From Opisthocomus hoazin (lineage: Eukaryota > Chordata > Aves > Opisthocomiformes > Opisthocomidae): DNA of 64,000 nucleotides. The notes beneath the pieces are model-generated. The model saw nothing but the letters and a program-made list of their open reading frames with translations. It ran no database searches and was not told where the DNA came from. Location of the stretch: positions 11,881,577 through 11,945,576 of the forward strand of contig NC_134417.1 in NCBI RefSeq assembly GCF_030867145.1, written 5' to 3'. A program made the translations under genes and the position numbers. How positions within the stretch are numbered: position 1 is the first letter of the stretch; every line of letters begins with the position of its first letter. Positions 1-11,589 of this stretch are shown in pieces.

Positions 1-102
1 TAGTCTGTCTTCTATTAGACACACGCAAAGACTTGCCTTTGGTGTTTTCTATTTTTTTTTATTTTTTAAAAAGGAGAAAAAAAAGAAAAAGCATACACTT
101 AC

Positions 103-208
103 TCAGAAACTACTTCTACACCCATTTTAGTCATGTAGTAAGTTCTTTTGTATTGCCTAAACTCTGTTTCAAACAGATCATCATCTTCTGGTTCATCTTC
201 CAACACAG
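103..208 (-). CDS. XRN1: XRN1 coding exon 12 (residues 413-448), last exon in the window
   Basis: Encodes [19 protein letters not shown] then [15 protein letters not shown]. This is the acidic stretch followed by the conserved TYYMTKMGV motif. Acceptor TTTTTCAG|CTGTG, donor TTCTGA|GTAAGT; the next exon is off the window. Positions 1-102 are intron. Confidence 0.94.
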
Positions 209-3200
209 CTGAAAAAGCAGTCATGGAAGAAAAAAAAATTAACATTCACTTCTCTACTACAATGAGGTTTGAAGACATTCAGTTTTGACTTAATGCCTTA
301 ACTTTATTCCTCAATTCTCAGTTATAAGTGCTCATATCTTCCTTGCACTGGAAGTAACACAAAACAATTAAACTACATCTTTACCCAGAGTTCAGCAACA
401 TCATCTTATATCATGGAGTAACATTTATACATTTTTGACACTCAATTTCAAAAAACAAGTTTAAAAACATAATCAACACAACCAAAAACCTCAAAGCCCT
501 GTACAAATCTGTTCGTTTGTCTCCATCTGTGTAACAAAGTACCTAGGCACACAATTACCAAAACCAGTGTTGTTGAAGATTTGCTCATTCATTCCTTTAA
601 TTCATCATGGAAATCCTGCTCAGGTGAGAAGCACTTCAAAAGCTTTAGCCCCACTACCTCTCACCATAAGCCAGTGACGTGCTGTTCCATTTCTCAATAG
701 CTGACTATGTAACTCTCTCATTTACATTAAGGTCAGCTCTGACATGAAATTCTTGCAGATCTTCCAAATCTATACACAAATTAACAAGTTTTTTTTGTTA
801 TATGTATATGGAGAAATTATTTGCACTTACTTTTAGGAGTCAGAACTTCACCTTCTTTTTTTTCTAAAGCAGCCAAACATATAGAATTTTCCTGAGCCTA
901 TTAAATTAATATTTGAGATAAAGTAAAAGTACAGATTAATATGCAAGTACCTCACTCACAACCATATAATCTGCAACTCAAAATGCTATAATCAAGATGT
1001 ATAAATACTATTATTTAGTATAAAATCCACTACATTTCTTCCTCTTTAATTGCCATGGGAAAATTATTTTATCCATACAGATCAGACAAAGGAGCCATCT
1101 CAAATTAAATCCCAACTACCTTTAAAAAAATCTAAATATATTGTGTCTACATATATATGTGTCTTCCAAAATGCAACTACTTCCAAAACTGTGCTCTACG
1201 CATTTCAGCATTTTTACCTACATTGTGTATTGTGCTACAGCACCAATATACAGTCAAATATTTTCATCAGTAAATACCGAAGAGTTCAAATGACTTTTGT
1301 GGGAAGTAAGGATACAAAAAATTTGTTAAAAAAACATGAGAACCTGACCTTGACTTAACCATTTCATCACTCACAACCAGAAATGCATGCAGGCAGTTCC
1401 GCAAATGTTACATTTCACTATCTTTTCTGATCTCAAAAAAATTCTCAAAACAAGATGTTTATGCCATTCAATTTGTTTAAGATCAAATTATTGATTTGCA
1501 TAAAGTAACATTCTTATTTCCAAAACTGCACATGTAAAACACTAACCTTTTGTTTCTTCTGTTTATTTTTTCTGGCTTCCTCTGCTGCAATACCAGCTGC
1601 CTCGTTGAGGTATTTGTTGCCCACTTTACTTTCAAACCATTTTAGGTCTACAAAGACTTCACTGAAGTGTTCACGATCAAACTGTGCAGAAAGATTAAAG
1701 TTTAGAAGTATCTGAAGAATGCCAAACTCAGAGTGCTAAATTAACATCTTTCTAGTAGGTGCATTCAATTACATCCAGAGTCACTTGTACATAAGCATTT
1801 TGCCCTAGACCTACAACTGAATAGATTAATACTAAAAATCTTTTTTCGTAGCAATATATAACACACATCCAAGCCATATTTTGTTTTCTTTCAGTAAGAC
1901 AGCAATGAGTAACAAAAAGAGTTAGACAACTTCCACACTTCAGCATCAACTCTAGAAGCAGAAGTACACAGGGTCTGGGTAACACAGTCTTGAGTCACAC
2001 ACCCAACACTTTCATAGATCGACCCAAGAACGAGAAGACAGGGCTGAAGCAGGGACAGCAGATGAACTTCCTCCTTCCAAGTCCAGCAGAAGGCTGAGAC
2101 CTTTCCATTTCTATATGGCCTACATCTTTTCTCACCTCTAGGATGGATTACTGTAGTGGCACTTAACAGGTCTGCCTCCTGTAGACCAGTTAGTTCATGA
2201 AGAATGCTGATGCCTGCCTCTGAGAGATACTAATGCTTCCTGACTCTCTACCAGCAATAATAGTTTTTTTTTCATTAAAAAACTTGCAAAAAACATTGCT
2301 CTCCAAGATCTTCACACACAGCTTACCCCACAAGAGACTGACCAGCATGGGAAGAAAGGAATATTGCTGCCCGCAGCACACGTTGCCCAGTACTGCCACT
2401 CATTACTCAATGAGAACTGAGGACCATGATTCTGCAGATGAATCCTCATTTGACTTGCACTACTGAGAGATGCTGGCTAAAGCATAGATCAAAGGTTTCA
2501 ATCTTTTTTCTCTTATGTTATGGTAAGATCAGACAACAACTGATTGTATCCCATCAGTTAGATGATAAAACAGCTGACTGTACCACTTCTAAAACACAAT
2601 CATTTAACAGTTCATTAAAACTACAGCATGGTGTAATTCAGGGCACTACATTAAGGTTATATTCAATAGATTATACTGTAATTTGGAAGTTACTTACATC
2701 TGACAATCTTGTGAGATATTTCTCAAAGCGTTTTAAATTCAGATGCCCATTTTCATTTATGTAACCTATTGGGAACATAAAGCATCTATTTTAAATCACC
2801 AATTTAACAATTTATTGATTTCAATTTAAATGCCCCATAGATAACAGGGTGCAGTCTTGCTGGCTGTCTAAAGAAAGTCTAGTAAATGCGAAACATTCTA
2901 ATGTGGCTAACAAGGTCAGTAAATATCAAGGCAGGAATGTTAACATTTCTACTTTCCACAACTAAACCTAGTGTTCTTACCTCCCAGTTCTGGCAAGATA
3001 GCCATATATGTTCTATAAAGTAGCGGCAGTGCATCATGATTAATGTGCAAATGAGGTAGATGAGGAATAAAATCATTTCCTACAAGGAAACCCATTAAGA
3101 TCCAATCATCTATTATCTTTTCAACGTCATATTCAAAGGAAATCTTGTCCTGAGAGTGGGGGACGGAAAAAGGAAAAAACACAGGAGCATTATTTTTATT

Positions 3201-6200
3201 ATAATGTTTGCATAAAAAGACCCTCACACACTTCTTCAATCACAGCTTTTAGAACTTACTTTAACTGGTGAAAATTCATAATCAATAAATTCTCTCATCA
3301 GTGATAGGTGCAGTAAATGAAACGTGGTTTCCTCTGGTGCACATGCTCTGTAAATTATTCAAAACATTAAGTTAATTATTTATAAACATACTTTCAACAT
3401 GAATATTTAATAAGTCCAAGGTTACTTAAAACCAAGTCATCTTACCAGGATTATATCCTTGCAGAAGAAATAGTGTATAAACATTTCTTTGAATCTATTT
3501 TAGGATTCATCTCGTTTGAGTCTATGAAGTTTTGCAGTAGAATCTTATAAACAGCAGATGTGACTGCACAGTATGGAAAACAGCTAGCTGAGAGAAAGCA
3601 GGGCAGCGCTGCGAGTTCCAAGCTGCAGGAACTATGTCCTAAGTAATTAACCCATTGTCCAAAAGAAGGACAGCCTAATCTAACTCTGCACCAAACCCAA
3701 TACGTTTTAAGGTATTTTAAAACTAGTCTGAGTACATAGAGTACAGAGTTTCATGACTAAACTGTCCGCAGTTGTCTGAAATGCTTCTTGCAAGAAAAGA
3801 ATATGCTCAACTTGAAAATGTGTTCCACGTGCATTATCTAGTGGCTTCAACACATAGTACTACAGCACCAAAAAAATGGCAAACCTACTTTTTGTTTGTG
3901 CTGTAAATTAGTCAACGTGTATTCTGCCTTCCTTTCCTCTCTTCACTAAAATTACTTAATATACAAGCCAACGTTAGGCCAAAATCAGTTAATACCTAAA
4001 CCAAAAGATTAATGAGCTAAAGACTGATGTATTTTAAGTTTTTAAAGGACTATTTCACCTCCTAGATACTGTAACCAGTCGGGACCACCTCCAATGACAA
4101 GCCAGCATAAACACCTATGTATTCACACACACAGAGTATATTTTGGCCAAAATACTCTGAGGAAGATGTGTGAGATACACAAGCTTATATGAAGACTACT
4201 AATATGAACTCTGAGCTATACTTGGCTGCACAGAACTTCAGACGCAATTCTGTCATTTTTTAAATGTAATTTTCACATTGGTGTTAAAAGATGCTCTAAG
4301 ACTTGAGACATTTTGCCCCTTATTCTTCATTGCACTGGACTAGAAAATCATGATAAAACAAGTAATTCCTCCCAATCAAGAAACTGCTGACAGATATTAA
4401 TTTGTGTGTATTTTTAGTATTTTCAAACTTCCAATTATAAGTACTCATAAAAGTGACAGTACTAACAGAAGGCAATTCCTTTAACTTCCAGAAGTAAATT
4501 CCTGTCATGAGCAATATTATCCAGAAATTACAACAGTAGCTAAATATGCAATAATGCTGGGGGGAGGGGGAAGACACCTTGCCTTTTTATTTCATACTTT
4601 ATTTAAGTAATCCCTCAAAAGATGGTCACACTTTTATATTATTTAATTTTAAAAGAAGGGAAAAATGAAATTTTTTCTTTGATTATACTTAAGGTCTTTT
4701 AAAAACTTTACAATGTTGCATGCCAACACTATCAACAGAATGAGTATTAGTGAAAAGGTGACTGCAGAAGATTGTGAAAAGAATACTTTTTTCTGATGTT
4801 TATCATATTGTCCTTAGCAATAAAAACTTTTATCAGCAAAAATGATGAATTTATCTAAACATTTATATGACTTCTCAGTGGATTATCCAAAAATCTTTTT
4901 TTGCATCAAAAAAGTTTATTTCTCTCTGTCTCTCCCATCTTCTCCCTTTATCCATCAAATACATGCGTAAAGTTTTTCAAAGAAGGAACCTAGCCACAGT
5001 AACAGTTATAAAATTAATTTTTCTGTTACTTCAGAATAGGTCCATGTACACACACAGTTCTGGAACAAATCACCTTGTTCTGACTGACTATAGCCCACAA
5101 GTGAGTTCAAACGGGCAAATCCAGAATAACCCAGTCAGCCATATCAAGAGAGTTTATTTCAGTAACTACTCTAGTAATTTACTTACATGCACAAAACCTC
5201 AGAGATATAAATACATTTTAAGCAGTCAGTATCTGCATAAGACAATTATGGAAACAACGTCAGCACAACCTGGGCTACTCCATTCATAATATAAAGAAAG
5301 AAACACGACACACCAAAGCTCTAGGGATTTCTTTATCAGCTGTCCTGACAGCACGCATTTTCTCATGTAAATTAATTCAAATGTACAATTGAACAAGTTG
5401 ATTTCTCTAGTTTAATGCATTTTCTAAAAAAAAAAAAATACACAAAGATTTATTAATTTAGTATGCAATCAATAAAAAAAACCTGGTTTAGTCACCCAGC
5501 ATCTTATTGCATCATATATAAAATAAGAGTAAAGTTAAATCAGTTCACCTTTGAGATTTTTTACCACCAAATCTGACTTCTTCTCTTAAGAGCGCAAAGT
5601 GTGCCTCATGACTTGTTAATCCCAGCATAATCTATTATAAAGAGATATTAGAAAGGTCTTCATTATTTTTTCAAGAACTGATACTCAAGATTCAAGTAGT
5701 ACAAAGAAATTTTGCTGTTCTGTTTATTACAAACTCAGAAGCTTACAGGAATACAAAATTACATGCTTGCTTAATAACATTTTAGAATCCTATGCGCTTA
5801 GGAAGATATCAAAGACATATGCGCTTAATAAACTTCTGTTGTTTGCAGTATTTTAATTGCACATACCAAATCAGCATCTAAGCCATAGAGACAGTGCCTT
5901 GTGTTTGGATCATGATAGGGCTTTGCTTTTTCTGATCTGATGAACTCCATAATTTTATGCTCACCCTCCCCCGGAGTCTGCACACAAAAAAAAACCACAC
6001 CAAAATGCATCAGTAAGTATTTTTCTATAAAATAGTCATTTACTTAAAATAAAATATTAACAAAATACAATGACCTCATGGCCTGATAAGTAGACTGTTA
6101 CTCCTTGCCAGGATTTGTCTGTGGAAATCTTCATATTTACAAAATATTTAAGATGCTCATGCAATCTGGCCATGAATTCAGTCCCTGAAAACAGAAACCT

Positions 6201-9200
6201 AGGTTAAACACAAAGCTTTCACTAGTCATTCAAACTTGCATTTACACATCAAAAGTATTAATGAAAGAACAACAAATAAAAAAAATCTGCAAGAGATGAA
6301 GGGGAGAGCTATTTTTTTCCTCCCAAGAGGTTTCATTTTTTCCACGGCAATCTAAAAACTTTTCAGAATGAGACAGTATTCCAACCCTACTAAAAGTTAT
6401 TAAAACTTGTGTTCTCAACTTACTTGAGCCATTATCGATTTTGCCCTCTAATTAAAAAAAAATTGCCTTATGATAAGAAAATAGTGCCAAAATATAGATG
6501 CAAAAACACAAATCTAAACATCTACATTTAAATAATTAACAAATTATCTTACCTGGTGTAATACAGTTGGAGTCAAATCTGGCTTCTGTAGGGAGAGTTT
6601 CTCCTTTTTCTAAAGCCTTTTTTATTTTGTCCTCTGCCTCTTTTGACGATCTACACGAAAACAGGTTTGGAGAGAGGCAGCAGAGAAAGAATCATCTTAT
6701 TCAAATGTTAATACCCTAAGCACAGCTTTACTAAAAAAATACATATAGCTCATTTTTAAAAGAGTGTTTAAAAAAAAGAAGAGAAATGTAACTCCTGAAC
6801 AGAGTTTGAACTTGTTTCTGATACAACTGGAAGGCTTAAAAATAGCTTTTTTTCCCCTTGTAACAATGATAATATGTCATTACGCAGATACAGTTAATAT
6901 TTAGATTACTAAGATGATCATTCAGTGGCTGATCACAATGGAAGCAAATTAATGTTGAAACAGCAGAAATACTCAGGATCTAAACATCTGAAATCTCAGA
7001 ACACTAATGGTAACAAAATTAACAAAAGTAGCAAGTTTGGAATTCCACAGGGGTAGGAGGGGTGAACTAAAAATTTATCATCACTAGTAATGGAGAAACA
7101 AACAAACAAACATCATGCTAGCCTTTCTTGGCCAAGGATTTCAGAAACACTTTTGAACCAGAAAAACATAAGCTACCAATGTCTTTGACTTTTGTCCTTC
7201 TCTCAGTTCCGCTCAAATCTTCTATTAGAACTCTTTCTTAATCTTTTCTTCCTCTCAACGTCCTTTTTTTCTTAAAAACTAAACCAGACCAAAAAACAAA
7301 GCCACAAAAAGCCCCAGGAGCTTGAAAAAATTCTCTCTTGTCCCCTTCCCCCAGTTTGTTTCTGTCACATTTCAGTCACAACCCCTGCACTGCCTGACTA
7401 CTGGCTTTCTTTCCTTATAGCAGTCTTTAAAAAAGCTTCTGCATCTCCCAAAACATTAATATAATTCCTAACACCGTGAAATTTACTTGCAGCTTAGTAG
7501 TTGAGCTAGCTGCTAACTGGTATTAACAGGAAACCAGAGTTTCATTAGAAACTTCATTTCTCCTATGACAGTCAAAGAACATTCCATTATAGTCACCAGA
7601 AAGGCATACCTAGAATTAGCATTCACAACTACCAAAGACTCTCAGAGGTTATGAAGTCACTGGAGGCATCTGTAAGAACTCCACTGCAGATATAATTCCA
7701 GAAAATTTCATAGGAAAAAAGCTCCCACCACTGCCAAGTCCCACATACACAGAGAAAAATCAAAGTAACAAGCAAGCTTTCCTTTTTGGAGTCGTGACTT
7801 TAAGTATTAACATTTTACAGGCACTTACCCTCATTTAACGAAAAATTAAAGCTACTGTCAAAGGCACAACCACTCATAATATGTTTTACTTTTCATGGCA
7901 TGCATTTAAGTAGATGGTTCTTTTAAAGTGTTTACTATCCTAAAGACAGAGCAAGAAGAAATATTCTCACCTAAAACGTCTCCCACGCTGCTGATTCATT
8001 TTTGCTCTTGGAGCTACTCCATCAACTGCCATGAAGAAAACCTTCCTTGGTTTAATAATGCGAAACAGTACTTCCAAATAATGAAAGATATCAGCAAAAA
8101 TCTTATCTTCTGAGATTCTGAAGTGAACATCATCATCATTTGGATGCGAACACTGATGTATAATGCCATTCATGTCCAGGTATAAGTTGTCAAATTCTGG
8201 AATCTACAAAAGCCACAGTTAGCACCCATTTGGTGACAGCTGAAGCGATGCAATCACTGCCCAAGGTGTGGTTGAGACTAATGAAGTCTGGAAATCAGCT
8301 CAGGTGGGAAGATCTCCCTGGAGCCTACCGCATACAATGAGCTAAGAATATCTTGACTGGTTATAGGTTTAGGTTTGTCTGCGCTTGCAATCAGTTATTA
8401 TGATTTTCCCAGCGAAGACAGTCAGCTGAAGAGATTCCTGTCCTACGCTGACTGTTTCTGGTACCTCAGGACTTCCATCCCCTATGCTCAGCCAATCTTC
8501 CACATTGTATAAGGGAAAAACAAATAAAAATCACACTTTTCAGAAAGAGACAATTTCTTTTATTTTTAATAGCCCTACACATTTCGCTGATTCAATCTCG
8601 CATAGTGGCACAATAAACAATAAAAACTACAAAACTGAGTATGCAGTTTCCACCAGTATTTCAAAAGCAAAGCCAGCTTACGAAGCTTTAGGGCTCTCCC
8701 TCATCAACCTGCTCCCACCACGACCACTGCTTGCTGCCTGTTTAGCTATGCTAACAGCCACCTGTGAGTCTAGAGAGTGGCAATTACCACCAAAAGCAGC
8801 AGTTATCAATTATAACACCAATTTCTTTACCACGCTTTCCAAACATGGTTTTTTTTCTGTCTAGTTCTCTGTTCTAACAGCCTTATCTGTAGCAGTCCAA
8901 TTTTATTTAAAAAGAGAAAACCCTCCCCCTAACATACACAAGTAATATATACAGCACAAAATCTGTTAAGCATATGAAGCAAATGGGCCGTTCTCTATCT
9001 TTTTGTTGCCAAAAAACACAAAACATGCACAAGAGCAATTTGCAGTAAACAAATCTATTCTTTAATCCATCAACATGACTGTTCATAATTTTGAAAAGCA
9101 TGTTGTTGGACTTGTATTTATCATCCAGATCTAAGAGATACATAACTCTGAAAGAGGAATGATGAAGAGAAGAAACAACAGGCAGGATCGGTAAGTATCT

Positions 9201-10698
9201 CTGGTCACTTGTAATGCTTAGTCTTCTGTTGTGCATAATGATCTTCAGTACAGTTAAATTCAGTAACCAAACTGCCATCAACGTGCTCAAACATTACACC
9301 ATCCATGCAAGGCAGCACTTTCAGGTAAGAAGAGAGAGGGGCATTTAAACAGGCAGCATTCTAAAGAGATGAAAACTAATGCTTTTATACAGAAGCGACA
9401 CATACATGGAAAACATGATCTTTGAAGAAGCACAGCTATAGTCTGATGTAAAAATAATCATATGAACTGCCTTTTATTCCAGGTAGTTTCTTCCGTAATA
9501 GCAAACAAAAATCTCAATCTGGATGCTAGCATGTGTCAGTCTGTATATTCAAGTGGCCTGACAGAGAAAAAGAAGAATGGGGATACACACTATTGTTGAA
9601 GCTTAGTATCACAGATAATAATCCAGATGTTTTCTTTCCTCTTGATGTAAGAAAGTTATTAAAAGTATTCCACATAAGTTAACAACACCATCTAGTCTTC
9701 ACAAGGACTAACTAGAGAATGACGCTAGCGCTGGGATACTTCAGGCTGAGCTGTGCTTTCTGTTTCTCTGCAGAGCTCTAATGGCTTCCTTCAGAGAGCA
9801 TGGCGGGCACTACCCCGTGCTGCTGTCCCCGGGTCAGAGCTGACACACGCCGACTCCCTCAGCTGTCACCGGAGTCACCGGTCACAGCTCTTCAGCAGAA
9901 CTTTAAAGCTGCCACCGATGTCAGCCAGCAGCCCAGGCTTCCACCCAGACGCTGAGAAGCCAGCAGGCCCCGCTCCACGGACGGTGTAAGGCGCTGCAGC
10001 GAAACCCAACAACCCACAAGCAACGACCCGAGCTTTGAAACCTGACTTGAAACTGGACGGCAGGGTGGAACACCCGGGTTTGGAATCTCTCGAGCAGGGC
10101 ACCTTAGACGCGCTGACACAACAACCACTCCACCTTCGCAAAGGCCGCCTGCTCAGGGGCATCGCCGCTCGCAGGGGCCCGCAGCCGCCCCCAGCTCACC
10201 CCAGCCCACCCAGCCGCACCCGCGGCCTCGGCTGCAAACGACAACGAGAAGCTCAGCCGGTACCAAGCGCGACTTCTCCGAAAACAAGGCTTTTTGCCTG
10301 CCCGCTAACAGCATTACCGGCGGCGTTCCCTTCCCCAGGCCGTCACACACCGCTCGGCTGTGCCCCGGACACAAACCGCCCGGCGCCCGCGACAACGAGC
10401 AAAGGCGGCAGAGCTGCGGAACCTGTCCCCCCTCACGACAGCGCCGTCCCCCGCCAGCGGCAGCCACCTCCCCGAGCCCGGCAACGAGGGAGCTCCGAGC
10501 TCCCGCCCGGTGCCGGCCCGCTCCCTCGCCCCGCCGAGGGGCTGCTCAGGACCCCCCCGCTCCGCCCCGGCGCGCAGCGCAGACGGCCCCGCAGGAGGCA
10601 GCGGCGCTCCGCCCGCGACTCACCTGGTGCTCCTTCAGCACCTGGCTGAGGCAGGGGTACCGCTCCGAGATCCACCGGTAGAACTTGGGGACCCCCAT
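103..10698 (-). CDS. XRN1: XRN1, 5'-3' exoribonuclease 1 (5' part: 12 coding exons, residues 1-447)
   Basis: XRN1 degrades decapped 5'-monophosphate RNA in the cytoplasm, in bulk mRNA turnover, nonsense-mediated decay and microRNA decay. Twelve exons on the minus strand join in consistent phase: 10624-10698, 7971-8203, 6553-6650, 6075-6184, 5867-5977, 5549-5631, 3260-3347, 2981-3149, 2698-2765, 1547-1681, 831-897 and 103-208. The start is [17 protein letters not shown], the universal Xrn1 N-terminus, in a strong Kozak context. Visible catalytic residues, numbered on this translation, are D35 (LYLDMNG), D86 ([10 protein letters not shown]), E176 and E178 (TPGEGEHK), D206 and D208 (GLDADL) and D292 (GNDF). 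The basic 5'-phosphate pocket K93, Q97, R100, R101 is present. Human XRN1 is about 1,700 residues, so roughly the last three quarters lies off the left edge. Family identity is certain; exon borders are inferred from GT-AG rules and phase. Confidence 0.97.
831..897 (-). CDS. XRN1: XRN1 coding exon 11 (residues 391-413)
   Basis: Encodes [19 protein letters not shown] then TPK, matching the variable linker after the nuclease core in vertebrate XRN1. Acceptor TTAATAG|GCTCAG, donor CTAAAA|GTAAGT. Confidence 0.93.
1547..1681 (-). CDS. XRN1: XRN1 coding exon 10 (residues 346-390)
   Basis: Encodes [19 protein letters not shown], then [19 protein letters not shown] and a lysine-rich end. 45 codons, phase 0 at both ends. 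Acceptor TGCACAG|TTTGAT, donor AAAAG|GTTAGT. Confidence 0.96.
1682..2697 (-). other. XRN1: XRN1 intron 9
   Basis: Noncoding. A stretch near 2,090-2,240 read on the plus strand resembles the end of an L3/CR1-type reverse transcriptase (see that entry). Nothing else recognised. Confidence 0.8.
2090..2240 (+). mobile_element. possible ancient L3/CR1-like reverse-transcriptase relic
   Basis: Read on the plus strand, with frame changes, it shows the spaced signature SR-M-DYC, then GLPP, then KNADACL. This recalls the DYC / GLP / QNAAARL blocks near the C-terminus of L3/CR1-group reverse transcriptases. The copy is badly decayed, with stops and indels; the edges are approximate. Confidence 0.4.
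2698..2765 (-). CDS. XRN1: XRN1 coding exon 9 (residues 323-345)
   Basis: Encodes [19 protein letters not shown] then LSD. Acceptor CAATAG|GTTAC, donor TCAGAT|GTAAGT. Confidence 0.96.
2981..3149 (-). CDS. XRN1: XRN1 coding exon 8 (residues 267-323)
   Basis: Encodes [19 protein letters not shown] and [20 protein letters not shown]292 of GNDF is a catalytic aspartate. Acceptor TCTCAG|GACAAG, donor GGGAG|GTAAGA. Confidence 0.97.
3260..3347 (-). CDS. XRN1: XRN1 coding exon 7 (residues 237-266)
   Basis: Encodes [19 protein letters not shown] then [11 protein letters not shown]. Acceptor TTTACAG|AGCATG, donor TTAAA|GTAAGT. Phase fixes the first AG of the overlapping CAGAG as the acceptor. Confidence 0.95.
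3348..5548 (-). other. XRN1: XRN1 intron 6
   Basis: A 2.2-kb AT-rich intron. A 140-codon plus-strand open frame at 4,867-5,289 has no recognisable homology or composition bias and is taken as chance. No repeat family recognised. Confidence 0.8.
5549..5631 (-). CDS. XRN1: XRN1 coding exon 6 (residues 210-237)
   Basis: Encodes [19 protein letters not shown] then RFGGKKSQ, continuing the GLDADLIMLGL motif. Acceptor ATAATAG|ATTATG, donor CAAAG|GTGAAC. Confidence 0.96.
5867..5977 (-). CDS. XRN1: XRN1 coding exon 5 (residues 173-209)
   Basis: Encodes [19 protein letters not shown] through [10 protein letters not shown], with metal-binding E176, E178, D206 and D208. It is exactly 37 codons. Acceptor TGTGCAG|ACTCC, donor GATTTG|GTATGT. 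Confidence 0.97.
6075..6184 (-). CDS. XRN1: XRN1 coding exon 4 (residues 136-172)
   Basis: Encodes [19 protein letters not shown] through to VYLSGHE, the segment leading into the catalytic TPGEGEH motif. Acceptor TTTCAG|GGACT. The donor is unusually weak, GAG|GTCATT, but it is the only position that keeps the HE-TPGEGE junction seen in the family. A second GT 6 nt downstream would add Val-Ile. Confidence 0.9.
6553..6650 (-). CDS. XRN1: XRN1 coding exon 3 (residues 103-136)
   Basis: Reads [19 protein letters not shown] then [13 protein letters not shown]. Acceptor GTGTAG|ATCG, donor CCAG|GTAAGA. Phase agrees with both neighbours. Confidence 0.96.
6651..7970 (-). other. XRN1: XRN1 intron 2
   Basis: 1.3 kb of AT-rich intron. 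No exon, repeat family or RNA gene recognised. Confidence 0.8.
7971..8203 (-). CDS. XRN1: XRN1 coding exon 2 (residues 26-103)
   Basis: Carries D35 in [13 protein letters not shown] and D86 in [20 protein letters not shown], plus the K93/Q97/R100/R101 pocket for the 5' phosphate. Acceptor TTTGTAG|ATTCC, donor TTTTAG|GTGAGA; ends after 2 nt of a codon. Confidence 0.97.
8204..10623 (-). other. XRN1: XRN1 intron 1
   Basis: 2.4 kb. The part above about 9,830 rises in GC and CpG content as it enters the promoter island. Several open frames there on both strands are products of high GC. Below 9.7 kb it is AT-rich with nothing recognised. Confidence 0.8.
10624..10698 (-). CDS. XRN1: XRN1 coding exon 1 (residues 1-25)
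   Basis: Encodes [19 protein letters not shown] then VLKEHQ. The ATG at 10698-10696 sits in GCGGCCATGG, an optimal Kozak context. The donor is CAG|GTGAGT. The exon lies inside a CpG island. An upstream in-frame reading is possible but has no Xrn1 homology, so this start was chosen. Confidence 0.97.
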
Positions 10699-10747
10699 GG
10701 CCGCCGCCCCGCCGCACCCAAACAACCGCGGGCCGCGCTCCGCCCTC

Positions 10748-10754
10748 CTTCCGG
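10748..10754 (-). promoter_or_regulatory. ETS/GABP-like core CCGGAAG
   Basis: The minus strand reads CCGGAAG about 50 bp upstream of the XRN1 ATG, the consensus core of ETS-family factors often found at the start sites of TATA-less housekeeping genes. Binding is inferred, not shown. Confidence 0.45.
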
Positions 10755-11589
10755 CGCGCCGCGCTGACAGCCGGGCCGGGCCGCCTGCGCCACAGAGCGC
10801 CGCGCAGAGCGCCCCGCCGACCACAGAGAGCGGCGGGCAGAGCGGCGCCACGGGGGCGGGGCGGGGCCTCCTGCCCGCCCGGACGGAGCAGCAGAGCGAC
10901 GCTGGGCGGTCGCAGAGCCGTTGCTGTACGTTGACTCTCCGAGGCATCCGGAGGGCAGCGGAACTCACACTCGAGTCTTGGGATCACAAACTCACGGCCT
11001 CGTCGGTCTCTCGGAGCGGCTGAATCGAAAATGCCGTGCGAAACTGCTAACGGGATCCTGCCGTAGGGGAAAGGGGTAACGTATCCCTGCCTCCCCCTCC
11101 TGTCCCCGCCGCATGGAAGCCTGGCGACAGCAGGTGTTGTACGTCACTGGTCTGCTCCTGTCATGTCAAAGCACGGTGTCTGAGGTGGAGGCTGCGAGCC
11201 ACTGGCTACAGCCGAGGGAAGAGAGCACCCGTCCCGCACCCTCGGGAGCCTGCGGGCCTGCTGATGTCACAGCCGCCAGCCCCTGCCTACCGCGCTGCGG
11301 GTACCGCCGCGCTGCCAGGGGTCTCCCGCAGCTCTGTGTCCCTGCCGTCAGCAGGGTTTCTGAGCACAGCAGGCAGGGGCTTAGGAAACGGGTAAAATAT
11401 GGTAACACTTTGCCGGTTTCTGCATGGCAAGACTGAAGATCCCAAACGCTTGTCTAGACATAGCCAGGCCATAGGAAAGAAAGTCAAAAGGAAACCAAAA
11501 TTCACGGGTCTACTGCTGAACAGAAATACTCTCTATTTTACAAAGCCTTTCTGAACCATGAGTAGAAAAAGTTGAAAGAGCCACTTTAC

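Larger units (their letters stand above)
9830..11380. promoter_or_regulatory. XRN1: CpG island, XRN1 promoter
   Basis: A dense run of CpG and GC-rich sequence surrounds XRN1 exon 1, peaking at 10,450-10,880, in sharp contrast to the AT-rich flanks. No TATA box is evident near the start codon, as expected for a housekeeping gene. An ETS/GABP-type core lies about 50 bp upstream of the ATG. Borders are judged by eye. Confidence 0.85.

Noticed and set aside
4867-5289. 140-codon plus-strand open frame in XRN1 intron 6
   Set aside because: No recognisable family, low-complexity composition typical of AT-rich intron, no promoter or splice support.
8484-8864. 126-codon plus-strand open frame in XRN1 intron 1
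   Set aside because: No homology recognised; chance length in a 2.4-kb intron.
9753-11023. Several long open frames on both strands around XRN1 exon 1
   Set aside because: Arg/Pro/Ala-rich artefacts of CpG-island GC content; only the MGVPKFYRW frame is real.
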